From Impatiens glandulifera (Eukaryota > Streptophyta > Magnoliopsida > Ericales > Balsaminaceae), in NCBI RefSeq assembly GCF_907164915.1, contig NC_061864.1, positions 15,755,889-15,819,888 of the forward strand: 64,000 nucleotides of DNA, written 5' to 3'. Of the stretch, positions 50,970-62,320 are shown one piece after another. The translations under genes and the position numbers were made by a program. A model generated the notes under the pieces. It was not told the origin of the DNA. It did no database searches and was given only the letters and a program-made list of their open reading frames with translations. How positions within the stretch are numbered: the stretch's first letter is position 1; every line of letters starts with the position of its first letter.

Positions 50970-53900
50970 ATGGATAATAATTCTGGAAAGGAAACTCGCG
51001 AAGGAGCTGTTCCAGCGTCGTCGTCTCTCAATCGCATCGATCTCTCCATCCCTGACATTCACAAATCTGTTTCTCAACTCAAACAGGCAAAACATCTATT
51101 CTCTCCCTCTCATTCATTTTTATCTGTTTCCATACAGTCGGACAAAATTATACTGCCGTAGGCGATTCTTCACTCTAGAGATGTTTATATCCGTTTATGA
51201 TTTTTGCTTCAGAATAGCTTAATGATTCGTGTTATCGTGCTTTAATACCATGCTGCTGAAGTTCTAGTTATTGATAGAAGCTGGAGTAAAGATAATTGAA
51301 CTGTTTGATTTTATACTTTGCTCTAAGGTCAGATCTCTATTGCTTTGTTTAATTCATCTGCCTGATAGAGAGACCTCACATATTCACGTTCTTCAAATTT
51401 TCCACGCGATTAGTCGAGCTATTATCTGTTGAATAACAACTGAGCTAGTAATAGTTTTGACCAAATCTTGAAACGGAGAAGATAATCATGAAGAAACATG
51501 TACTACTGAGTTTTATATTTCTGGTAAACTAGGTTTCGAATGACAGTAAAGATGAACATCATTTTCTCCTAACCTCTCTTTTGATATGAAGAATTACCTA
51601 CATCACATGATCCTTGTCTGCAGAAGAGTAATTACTGATTCACTATATACACGGATTGATTATTTTGTTAGATCGATTTCCTATCAATTTGTACTCTAGC
51701 TGTGTGTGCTCATGTATCCTTTAGTCTCTGTGCGTCCAAACTTATACTTTTGTCCTCTATTCCTGTTTATCAGGCATGCTTGGATACAGGTTTTTTCTAT
51801 GTGATAAACCATGGTATTAGCCAAGAATTGATTGACGAAGTTTTCGTCCAAAGTAAAAGGTTTTTCAATCTACCTCTTAGCGAGAAAATGAAACTTCTTA
51901 GGAATGAGATATTTCGTGGTTACACGCCTATGTTTGATGAGCAACTTGATCCCGGAAATCAAATTCATGGTTAGTCAGTCTGCTTCCAAGTTTCTTTCAT
52001 TGTTTCGACAATGATAATGCACAATACTTTCATTTGATAAACTGTGTGAGTACTGCTAGCCTTGGGGAGGCTCATATTTTTTTATCCACTGGAAATATAT
52101 TAATATGTTTATAATAACATATTTGATAGGCAAATTGGTCTTGCAACATTAGAACTATCCTCTCCATCTCATTTTATATACACTTTTTCTGGTCAAAGAA
52201 ATACTTTTTTTTGTTTGTTAACAAAGGTCAGTACTTACATATCTGACCTAAATCGACAGAAATAAAATAATATTATAATTTGTCACTCTTCCTATTGCAT
52301 TTTGATTGAAATGGTCAAATGCCAGAGAGAAGCAGTTAAACGTCGTTACTAAACAAATGAATTTTGCTTTCTTCTTGGGCAGGAGATTATAAGGAAGGAT
52401 ATTATATTGGCGTTGAAATAGCTGAAGATGATCCTGCAGCAAATAGGCCATTTTCTGGACCAAACGTTTGGCCTAGTTCAGGTATCTTGCAAAACCACCA
52501 TTTTCTTGTAAATTCCTTAGTTAAGGTGGTGAATGGTGTATTTTAGAGTGAACCATTGAATTGGTAATCATTTTTCTCTGTCCTGCTAAACAATGGCACC
52601 TCCTTGGGCTTAAATTTAAAGCAAATACTATGTATAAGGTTATTAACAATTCACATATTGTGTACTTAAAATTTTGCTTACACGATTGACATGTTCTAAT
52701 TGAAGATATCTTACCTGGATGGCGGGAAACAATGTATAAATATCATCAGCTTGCACTGTAAGTATTTCATGCTTGAATATTATTATATTGTTCAAATATT
52801 AAACTTCTTGGCTATATAGTTATCTCATGTGACTGAGGAATTCTGTTAGTTAAATTTAAGTGTTTTCCTTTTAATATCTAATTGCTTAGGGGATCACCAC
52901 AATTGTTGGAATAGTGACCAATTTGATCATGAGAAAACAACCTTATTCTGGATGTCATGAACTGAAACTTGTTCTGAGATTATAATTACCATATTTTTCT
53001 AACCTCTTACCTACTCATAACACAATAAAAGGAACACTTGTACTGAAAATTGGTAGTATATTATGACTCTATCTTTCAAATGTTGCGCAAGGCTCCAAAC
53101 TCACAACATTTGAAATCAATCAACATTTGTCTCACAATTCTAGTTCATCAATATAATCTTTTCAAATATTAAATTTTCCTTTAAAAGCCTTACTTTTCAT
53201 AATAGCTAATTTATGGCGAGTCCTTTTCTTCGAATTTCCATCTCATTCTTTAATTTCTGTGTTGCCACTTTTTTTTTTTTTAATTTCCATTCAATCTAAC
53301 AAGACCTAATTTACTCAGAACTGCTAAGCATGTCTAGACAACATGAATGGGTAAGCTTATCCATTTTTCCTTCCTTCTTTGAGATAGAAACATTGATAGC
53401 CTCTACCCATATGAGATATATCTTGACAACACTATCAAGAGATATCATTGCAGTGGTTCACTTTAGCACTTATATGATCTTACTATTATATTCCTGAAAT
53501 AATGAAGAGTGCATCAATTTCTTAGAGATTGTTTGATTTGGATTATTTGAAAAAAAAAGATCAGATTATAGGTTGATTTACCATTTTACCCTAAACCCGA
53601 TGTGATTGGAAAAGTGATGTTTGATGGAATGATGTAAATAATCTTAAATAATGAAACAAGCTGTTAGTTGTAGTAGCACCAAATTTAATTTTGTTGTCAT
53701 GCCTTCAGTGGAGTAGCAAGACGTGTAGGAAGGATAGTAGCGCTTGCACTTGACTTAGAGGAGGGTTACTTTGATAGTAGTGAAAATCTTGGGGAGGCTA
53801 TGGCAACCTTAAGGCTACTTCGCTATCAAGGTTAAAACTATAGATGTTTGTTTGTATGTATATGGATGGTAGATCTAGTGTTTCATGTTAATTTCCTTGT

Positions 53901-55536
53901 AGATTGTGTTTCTGAACCAGAAAAGGGAATATATGGTGCTGGTGCACATTCTGATTTTGGCTTTCTCACTCTCTTGGCAACAGATGATGTAGCAGGCTTA
54001 CAAGTACAAAGTCTTCTGAGAACTATATATTATTTTATATATGGTTTGTTCTACTGTCTTTATAATTTTGAAAAGAAAAAAAATAAACTTGTAAATTTCT
54101 TGCAGATATGCAAGGAAAAAGATGCTATACCTCAAAAATGGGAGAATGTGCCACCTTTACGAGGGTAAGTGTAACTGCAAATATGTTTATTATGTTAATG
54201 TTTTGGTTAATTTTTGTGTTTGATACATTATTATTCAGAGCTTTTGTTGTAAACATTGGCGACTTACTTGAACGCTGGAGTAACTGCATCTTCAGGTGGT
54301 GGTATTTCTTGTTATTAGACATTTTCTAGAATAGGGAGAATATATAAGCTGCATGTTGTTTAATCTTTGAATATTTATTTCTCCAGATCAACTTTGCATC
54401 GGGTCATCGGGAATGGTCAAGAAAGATACTCTGTATGTTGTTGTTCTTGAACATTTGAATTTTGGTTCTTGATAAAACATGTTTAGATTAGAAAAAGAGA
54501 GTAAAGAAGGTTAAGGTATTATTATACATATCAATGTTTAAAGCTTCTTGTTTGTTTAGAATAGAAGATTTTATTTATGAAAAATGGCCGGCCTCGGTGA
54601 TAACTATCCGACACCGTCCGAGAGCATTAGCCGCCCTCGTTAAAAGGCTTTCACCGAGAGTCTTTGCCTCGTTAAAAGCCATTTTTTTTTACTATTGTGG
54701 GGTTCTTATGATTATGGATAGGTGGCATACTTTGTGGAGCCTAGTGACGATTGTCTGGTAAAATGCTTGCCAACGTGCCAGTCAATGCAAAACCCTCCCA
54801 AGTAAGTTTGTTTTTTATTTTCTTTCATAATAACTGGTAAGCTGCATCCCATATTCTTCCCCCTAGCAGTTATGTGATTCTTATCTTATTATGGTAGGCC
54901 TGCCAAATATTAAACACATTCCCAACTTTTAAATTAAGTGGAAATCAGAAGGTTAAATGAATTCATAGATTGTGCAACACCTTATGTAAGGTGGGAGACT
55001 GATTGCAGGATTAGGGGAATCTAGGTAAAAAAGCAGAAAAAAACATGACTAAAATTCCAGATCTTCCCAACATATTAAAAAGAGATCACAACAGAGTATG
55101 AGTATTAAGTGCCAAGTTTTAATTTCATTGCTTTCTAGATAGATAGATAGATAGATGGTTTAAGGTATCACTCTCCGTGTATTTGCAAAATAAAATGAAT
55201 TGCTCCCTTAGTAACGCCATTCAACATTATCAGGTTTTGTTTTAACTGAAACCTAAAAAGAATGAGAGATCACATTTGTTGTTCTTTGTTCTAAAAATAG
55301 ACCTAAATGTTAAGCAATAATGAGTGGGGAGAGAGGATTTTGGGGATAATTAGTTAACCACATTGCTATGCTATGCTATGATATGCAATATGATGATGTT
55401 TATAATAATATAAGTTAGTAATCTGATCTTTAACTATATATTTATATAATGTTCCCACAGGTTTCCACCAATCAAATGCATAACTTACTTGCAGCAGAGG
55501 TACAAGGATACACATGCAGACATCAATTCATATTGA
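50970..55536 (+). CDS. 2-oxoglutarate/Fe(II)-dependent dioxygenase (At1g35190-like, HxnY/flavanone-hydroxylase fold)
   Basis: Eleven exons: 50970-51086, 51774-51969, 52383-52481, 52706-52757, 53709-53830, 53903-54003, 54106-54164, 54239-54295, 54387-54432, 54722-54801 and 55461-55536. They sum to 1005 nt, 334 aa. Intron 1 uses a GC donor; the other ten are GT-AG. The N-terminal DIOX_N part has ACLDTGFFYVINHGIS (40-55) and LPLSEKMKLLRNE. The core has the iron ligands H211 and D213 (GAHSDFGFLTLLATD), VNIGDLLERWSN, H272 and the 2OG-binding R281/S283 (LHRVIGNGQERYS). It closely follows the Arabidopsis At1g35190 protein, described as a 2OG-Fe(II) oxygenase, and its fungal HxnY relatives. The substrate is unknown. 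All catalytic residues are present, so it should be active. Confidence 0.95.
54577..54700. mobile_element. Small CACTA-like MITE in dioxygenase intron 9
   Basis: A GC-richer island starting GAAAAATGGCCGGCCTCGG and ending, read inward, with CACAATAGTAAAAAAAAA followed by TGGCTTTTAACGAGG. The AAAAATGGC(C/T) tip and the TTTAACGAGG text recall the subterminal sequence of plant CACTA elements. Ends and target duplication are not clear. It lies within the intron and leaves both splice sites intact. Confidence 0.4.
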
Positions 55537-57110
55537 TGATCGATCGACCTGTCTTTTCCGGAGCCTCTCATCTTAACTCTAGTTCGTATCAGGATCTGAA
55601 TGATTCTCGATCCTAACTTATCTAGCTACTAAGGCTGTCTTTGTTTATATTTAGATAAATTATAAGAATAAAAGATACTTTAATATATAAGCCTCTGCTA
55701 TTCTGGTGTTGCTAAAAAACAAGTGGGGTTTAATTTCAATTTCTAATAGACTATCTAGAATTATAATAGAATCAAATCAATATGATTTTATAATTTTCAT
55801 TTTTTTATGCATACAGATATATGAACATTCAAAGCAAGGTTTGATTGCCATGTCTAAAACAGGGAAATAAGTGGTTATAGGACCAAATAATTTCAAGAAA
55901 CCTAACTATTAGAACATTAGGTATGATAATAACTTTGATTGGGATTGTTTAAACTACAGACAATTTTGATGCATTTTTTCAAGAATGAACCGAAAATAAA
56001 GAGTGGAACAAGTAGTACACTTTCAAACATGACAAATATATGAAAGGGGATTTTGATTGATTGATCAATAAGAAGGAATTGATGCTACAAAAGAAAAAAG
56101 GATGAAGAATAGATCTAACAGCTTTTTTTAATTTAAACCCACCCAAAGCAACAATGGTAATTAAAAAATATATAAAAAAAGATCTTCATATTTCATAACT
56201 TGTATAGAATGTCATGCATCAACCACTAGTAGAACTGCACTTTAATACTAAATATCACAATAAACGGATGAAGACAATTAATAAATGGATGAATATTAAT
56301 GCCTCGAGGATGACTCAAACTTTGTATGATTTAACAGTATAATCATGTCAAAAGTATTTTCTAAGGTTTTGAAATATAAAATATAAAAGGTCCAAAACTG
56401 TTAATTTCACAAGCCAAGGAGATATACATAGTTAGGTTTTATATGATAACTCAACAACATAGAAGATCACATCATAACTAAACAATCTGCATATCATCTC
56501 GAGCTAAAGATTTAGATTGGAGTCCAGGAGATTTAACAAAACATAAAGTACATCAGAAGAATGTGCATCCATGCTACAGAAACTACACGTCAGTATATAA
56601 AAAATTAGATGAACACCTTCGACAGCTTTGAGCTATTGGAAGTTTGGAACAGCGGGATCAACGGGGAATTTGATGAAAGGGTTATTTACCATATATAGCA
56701 CGCTTTTACTAATTTTTTCATTTATAAACTTTTGCCAAGGCAAAAAGTTGCCCTTTAGTTTAAAAAAAAATAAAATAAAATAAATTGAAATGTTTTCTTG
56801 TCCCCCATTTCCCTCCTCTCCACCAACCAACGTCCTTCCTTCATCAACTTTCCCCATTCATCTCATCAACGTTCTTCATCATCAACGTCCTTCCTTCATC
56901 ATCAACGTCCTTCATCAACAAAACCGGAACGTCTTCAACATTCAGGTTAGACGCTACCTTCGTCGTTTTATCGCGGAAATGGATGAATGTTTAGGGTTTC
57001 GTCGTTTAGTGTCTATGTTGTAGGTTAGGTCATGGAAGAATGGTTTTAGAGCTTGGCTGATTTGTTTTACGGTGGAATATACATCTGACGTAGGTGACGA
57101 AGGTGACAGT
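55537..57110. other. 3' region of the dioxygenase and repeat blocks A1 and B1
   Basis: The first few hundred bp are the dioxygenase 3' UTR region. Block A1 (55985-56240) and block B1 (56386-56665) recur at 63740-64000 and 60125-60480. On the minus strand B1 contains a short open end VDPAVPNFQ next to LKAVEGV, which may be the tail of a gene, but I cannot identify it. At 56815-56940 the repeated text TTCATCATCAACGTCC occurs several times. Confidence 0.5.
56386..56665. repeat. Duplicated block B, copy 1
   Basis: Shares long stretches with 60125-60480: CCAAGGAGATATACAT, AGGTTTTATATGATAAC, AGCTAAAGATTTAGAT and ACACCTTCGACAGCTTTGAG, same orientation, with small indels. Confidence 0.8.
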
Positions 57111-57638
57111 CTATGTTGCACGGATACGGATACGGGTATCATATCAAATACGATACGGATACGGCGATACAGAAAGTTTTGAAAATATAGGATACGATAC
57201 GTTTAGGATACGCATATTATTAAAAATTATTTAAAAAAAAATATAAAATAATAATTAAAAAAATTAAAAAATATTAATAGTTGGTTAATAACTTGATGTG
57301 AATCTTAAGTTTATCTTGTTTATCTAAGAAACACATAAGATAGACAAAGTAAGATAAGGGAAGTTTGAGTCAAGAGGAGGAAATGTTAGTTTAGGGTTAG
57401 TTTTGTTTTAAACATTTCAGTCCTCCTAAAATTTTTACTTTTTAAAAATTACCCAAAACGTATCCAAAAACGTATCCAAGCCGTATCCAAACCGTATCGG
57501 ATTGGTCAACTCCATAAAAAGTCAACGACACTTCTTTTGTCGTATCCGATACCCGTTTTGCCGTATCGTATCCGTATCCGTGTCGTATCCGTATCCGATA
57601 CTCTGAAAAAAAAAATTTGGAGTATCCGTGCTACATAG
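57111..57638. mobile_element. hAT-type MITE of GGATACGG type (528 bp)
   Basis: Inverted ends CTATGTTGCACGGATAC and CTATGTAGCACGGATAC differ at one base. Both flanks are gtgacagt (57103-57110 and 57639-57646), a perfect 8-bp target duplication. Subterminal regions are rich in GGATACGG/CGATACGG repeats and the middle is AT-rich. No coding capacity; long frames here are translations of the repeats. It interrupts the 5' region of the MULE remnant. Confidence 0.85.
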
Positions 57639-57639
57639 G

Positions 57640-57755
57640 TGACAGTGCATCTGTCGCAGGCGACATATGCGAAAAATGCATCGTCGCCTGCGACAGATGG
57701 CGATAGATGCATCTCCCGCCTGCGACAGATGCATCGTCGCCTGCGACAGATTAAT
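57640..57755. repeat. Palindromic repeat cluster (GATGCATCGTCGCCTGCGACAG)
   Basis: Four or more overlapping copies, in both orientations, of a unit built from CTGTCGCAGGCGAC and GATGCATC. It lies between the MITE and the MULE remnant's ATG, in what would be its leader or promoter. Confidence 0.7.
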
Positions 57756-58175
57756 TTTCCTAATTGCATTTTCCTCCTTGCATTTTCCTCCTTGCAATTA
57801 ACACTGACTGGGCACTGACACTGACTTCTGTGAATTTTTATCAATTGCAGATCACATGAATGTTGATGTTTTTCTCCTCTTTGATGGAGACTGGAAAACT
57901 GATGATGGTGGTGTTAGTTCTTTTGTCTCAAGTTCATGTTGTGGTGTGAATGTACCCTGAAATGCTTCAATTGTCTATAATTCTATTGGTGTGGACAAAT
58001 TAAGATATGACTTAGTGTTCAAGGTGAAGTATAATATGTTAATGATAAATTCTCCTCCTGCAACAATCATTGGAGATAGCGATGTGACGTTCTATTTACA
58101 AGAACTCTCGTCTTCACTGCCCAATCATCGCGCCCCGCTATGTGTCTCTTTAGTAGAGAAGTCAATACCTTCAAC

Positions 58176-59626
58176 CAGTGGCGGACCCAGAAATATTTTC
58201 TCGGGGGGGCCAAATACATAGTAACGTAGCATTTTTTTGGCTATCAAATAAATGCATTTTTTAATTAAAATTTTACTCGATAATTACATAAAAATACTAA
58301 CAAGCACAATTACTAAATTATTCTTGTCCATGAGTCGGTACAAAAGAAGACAAAATATCTTCATTACGTTGACTATACCAATCAATCAATTCAAGAAAAT
58401 TAACTTTATTTGATGAACTACTTGACTCATATGTTCTCGAAAAGGTAATCCTTGCCTCAACAAAAAGCGTGTTACATCAAACATTGTCGTTAAACGGGTG
58501 CGATAATTTATTTTTATATCACGACCATGTGTACATAAAACGTTTCTCACGTTATGACTTTGATCTTAAAATGATTCAAATTGAACTCTAGTTTCATTAT
58601 GACAACTATTTGAAGTTTTCATATGATGATTGAATCTTTCTAATGCCATTTTCCAATTTTTGTACCCATCTCCTATAAATGTATCATCTACGTTTTCTCT
58701 ATTTAAAGGCTTGAAAAGATAACACCAAAACAAAATAATGCATCTTTTGATATGCTATATTCTAACCATGTATATTTTATTAGTAACATTAAACTCATTA
58801 GTAGGCTCATTAATTGATTGAAAAGACTCATGCTGGTCATGTGATGTAGAAGTACAAATTCGTTTATAAAATTCGTTTATAGAACATCCCAATTATTCTA
58901 TATCATACATAAAATAAATATTTAAAAATAAATATGTGTTAACTCTAGACACCTAAATAAAATTTAACAAATACATTTATTTATTGAAATAATTTAAAAC
59001 TAATTTAAAATTAAGAAATATAAAATAATATTTTATCCTTATATTTATATAAATGGTTATTTTACCCTTATATTTATAAGTATTTTGTATTATTAATTTT
59101 ATTAAAATTAATAAAATATATATATATATATATATAAATTATAATATAAATATAGTTTTAAAATAAATAATAATATTATATGATTTTCATTATTTTATAT
59201 ATAATTCTTTATATTTTAACTTATATAAATAAATTTTATTTATATATTAACTAAAATTTATGTATTATTATAAATATTGTATCTTAGAAAATATTTTTTG
59301 TATAAAATAAAATATTAATAATAATTACTTTAATAAAATTATATTTGAAATTAGAATAATATAATTATGAATTAGTTTTTTTTATTAATTTTTATAAAAG
59401 AAAGTGTTAGTATAAAATAAAAATTTTATAAAAAGAAGTGTGAGGTTATTATAAAATAAATGTGAGAGGCAGGGTTTGATCACCTGACCTCTATTATAAA
59501 TGTCAGCTCCAAAACCATCAGGACAAAGTCTTATTTATTAAATATATATATAAAATATGTTAAAACTTTTACCCTGGTTGGGGGAGGCCCGGGCCCCCCA
59601 AGGCCCCCCTTGTAGGTCCGCCACTG
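58176..59626 (-). mobile_element. hAT element with CAGTGGCGGACC ends (1451 bp)
   Basis: Inverted ends CAGTGGCGGACCCAG and CAGTGGCGGACCTACA. Both flanks are ccttcaac (58168-58175 and 59627-59634), a perfect 8-bp target duplication. It encodes a broken hAT transposase fragment on the minus strand (58319-58691). G/C-rich subterminal runs (GGGGGGGCC on the left, GGGCCCCCC on the right) are typical of this plant family. At 59467-59530 a tRNA-like stretch is seen on the minus strand. Confidence 0.9.
58319..58691 (-). pseudogene. hAT transposase fragment (TTF-zinc-finger/DUF4371 type)
   Basis: Minus-strand frames read FIGDGYKNWKMALERFNHH, then after a stop RFLLRQGLPFREHMS and, in a shifted frame, NKVNFLELIDWYSQRNEDIL. 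These match the region of plant zinc finger MYM-type protein 1-like hAT transposases from the end of the TTF domain into DUF4371. It is frameshifted and truncated, ending in a stop near 58319. The C-terminal dimerisation domain is missing. Confidence 0.8.
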
Positions 59627-60124
59627 CCTTCAACTCAATAAAGTGAAAGACCAGAAAATGACATATTTGAGCAGCAAGATATCTTCCCAAGGCAGCGAGA
59701 TGTATGTGAGCAGCGCGATGTATTTGAGCAGCAAGATGTATTCCCAAGGCAACAAGATGTATCTGAGCAGCAAGATGTGTTTGAGCAGCGAGATATATTT
59801 GAGCAACAAGATGTTTTTAAGCAGAGAGATGTATATAAGGAGCAAGATGTTTTTGAGCAGGAAAATGTCTTCCCAAGTCAACCAAGCACTTCCCATGTTA
59901 GGAAAACATTCAGCCATACTAGGGAACCAAGCACTACTTCTCATATGAACCACTCGAGATCGAAACACCTGCTCCATTAATTGAAAATTCATTGGAAGTG
60001 GGTACGTTTTTTGACAACAAAAAAAGAAATATAATTGAGGTTGCATAAACATGCGATGTCTAATCATTTTATCCTTAAAGTGGTGAGGTAAACCAAAAAA
60101 AATCTTTTATATAGATTATATATA

Positions 60125-60480
60125 AAAGGCCCAAAACTGTTAATTTCATATTTACCTAACTAACTAAAGATCACATCATTAGTGCTGCCAAGATCAAGCC
60201 AAGGAGATATACATCATTAGGTTTTATATGATAACAACATATAAGATCACATCATTAGTAAACAATCATGCATATCATCTACAGCTAAAGATTTAGATCG
60301 ATCGGAGGCCTACAGATTTAACAAAACATCAAAAGAATGTGCATCTAAGCATGTACATGAATACATCTATGCTACAAAAACAACGCTCAAACACGTCAAT
60401 AGATAGAAAATTAGATAAACACCTTCGACAGCTTTGAGCCATTGGAACAACGGATCAAGAGATGAAGGTTCTTCAGATTA
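60125..60480. repeat. Duplicated block B, copy 2
   Basis: Direct-orientation copy of 56386-56665 with about 10-20 % differences and several small insertions. On the minus strand the end reads LDPLFQWLKAVEGVYL, more open than the B1 copy, which could be a gene's last exon. Not identified. Confidence 0.8.
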
Positions 60481-60518
60481 GCATACCTTCAAAATAATTA
60501 AATAATACAAATGCATAG

Positions 60519-60560
60519 AAAATGAAAATGAAAATGAAAATGAAAATGAAAATGAAAATG
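60519..60560. repeat. (GAAAAT)n microsatellite
   Basis: About seven perfect copies of the hexamer GAAAAT. Confidence 0.95.
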
Positions 60561-60599
60561 GTTAGGTTCTAAATAATACAATGCCTTCAAAATAATTAA

Positions 60600-62320
60600 A
60601 TTATACAGTATTCAAAATAAAAATGTTTTTCTAAATAATTTTAAATATTTTTATATAAAACATATAAACCTAAAATAAAAAACATAAAAAATTCAGTATA
60701 AATTTTATTTTAAAATTAAAACTTTACAATTTAAAAATAAAATTAAAAGAATATATTTTTTTATTAAAATTAAAAAAAATGTAAATTATTATACATTTAT
60801 TTTAAATATTAATTTTGGTTAAAAAAATAAGTGTTTTTTTCTAAATATTTTATTTAAAAAATAAACAAAACATTAAAGTAGAAAATATCAAAAATTTAGT
60901 ATAAATTTTATTTTAAAATTAAGAATATAAAAGTTTAAATTTATTTAAAATAATATAATTTTTTAATTAAAATTTAAAAAATTTAAATAATGTTATATTT
61001 ATTTTAAATATAAAATTTTGTAAAAAAATAAATATGCAATGTTCTAAATAAAGATTTTTAAATAATTTTAAAATAAATAAATAACTTTAAAATATAAAAA
61101 TATTTTTAATTTTATAAAACTTCAAACTATAAACTTTATTTAAAATTATATAAAAGTTTAAAATAAAATTAAAATAATATAATTTTCTAATTACAAAATG
61201 TAAATTATGATATATTTTAAATATAAAATTTTGTAAAATAAAAATAAAATAAATATCGTTTAAAAATAATTTTGATGTAAAATGATATATTTTTGTATAG
61301 AAATATTTTATTTACAAAAAATAAACTAAAAAAATATAAAATAAAATTAGTATAAACATAATTTAAAAATTAAGAATATGAAAGTTTAAAATAAAATTAC
61401 AAAAATACTTTTTAATTAAAATTTAAAATATAAATTATGATTATCAAAATTTTCAAACAAATAATTAATTAATGTTTTAAAAAATAAGTTTAAAATAAAA
61501 TTAATAAATATATTTTTTAATTAAAATTTGATATTTTTAATTATAAAAATAAGAAATTTATGAATATATATTAACATTCATTTACTTTGTGATTATCATT
61601 CTTAAAAATAAAAGTTTTACCAAATAATTTTAAATATTTTATTGTAAAAGTAGAATAAAAGTGTAAATAAAATTAGAAGAATATAATTTTGTAATTAAAA
61701 AAAATGTAATTTTTTATTTTAATTATTAAATGTTGTAAAAACAAAATCTAATATAAATATCAATTTTTTTATAAATTTTATTTAAAAATTAAGATTTAAA
61801 ATAAAATTAAAATTAAAAGAATATAATTTTTTAATTAAAAAGTTTGAAAATGTAAATCATTTAGTTTAAATATGAAATTGTGTATAAAAATAATTTTTAA
61901 AATAAAATTAAAATATATTTTTTTATTTTTTTTTAATATAAATCAGATATTTTTAAAATAAATCAGTAATTTATTTTGTAAAGGAAATTTTGTAAAAAAG
62001 AATTTAATCAATCTTTTAAATAAAAATAAAAGAGTTGTTTTCAAAAATAATTTTAATGTAAAAAATAAAATAAAATAGTTTGTACAAATATTTTATTTTA
62101 AAAAATAAATAATATAAAAAAGTATAATTTAATTTTAAAATTAATAATATAAAATTTTAAAATAAAATTAAAAGAATATAAGTTTTTAATTAAAAATTAA
62201 AAAAAAATGTAAATCATATATTTATTTTAAATATGAAATTTTATAAAAAAAAATTGAAACATATTAAATAAAAATAAAAGTATTTTTCAAATAATTATAT
62301 GTAATTAAATTCTAATTAGC
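60600..62320. repeat. Diverged AT-rich tandem repeat
   Basis: A core resembling AGAATATAATTTTTTAATTA followed by AAATGTAAATTAT and TTATTTTAAATATAAAATT recurs at about 60757, 60950, 61165, 61400, 61500, 61670, 61820 and 62170. Spacing is irregular (about 100-350 bp). No coding capacity. It may be an old satellite or decayed foldback DNA. Confidence 0.5.

Larger units (their letters stand above)
57856..59979 (+). pseudogene. N-terminal remnant of a MuDR-type MULE transposase
   Basis: After an AG acceptor-like site, the frame from 57856 reads VFLLFDGDWKTDDGG, and after a stop (about 57958) VDKLRYDLVFKVKYN, SDVTFYLQELSSS and APLCVSLVEKSIPS. These match the PB1/MuDR-like N-terminal domain found in plant MULE transposases. 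A hAT element (58176-59626) splits it. On the far side the joined frame has another stop and then a run of hexapeptide repeats (about 14 copies of the type DVFEQQ/DVFEQR) to a stop near 59979. The zinc-finger and DDE transposase parts are missing. The element's own inverted ends were not found. Confidence 0.75.

Noticed and set aside
57506..57844. Two long minus frames rich in DTDT/RIRYG and RRRRC
   Set aside because: They translate the GGATACGG repeats and the palindromic GCGACGATGCATC repeats; no independent evidence.
59467..59530. tRNA-like text on the minus strand in the hAT element
   Set aside because: B-box-like AGGTGATCAAACCC only; no full cloverleaf, so not called as a tRNA.
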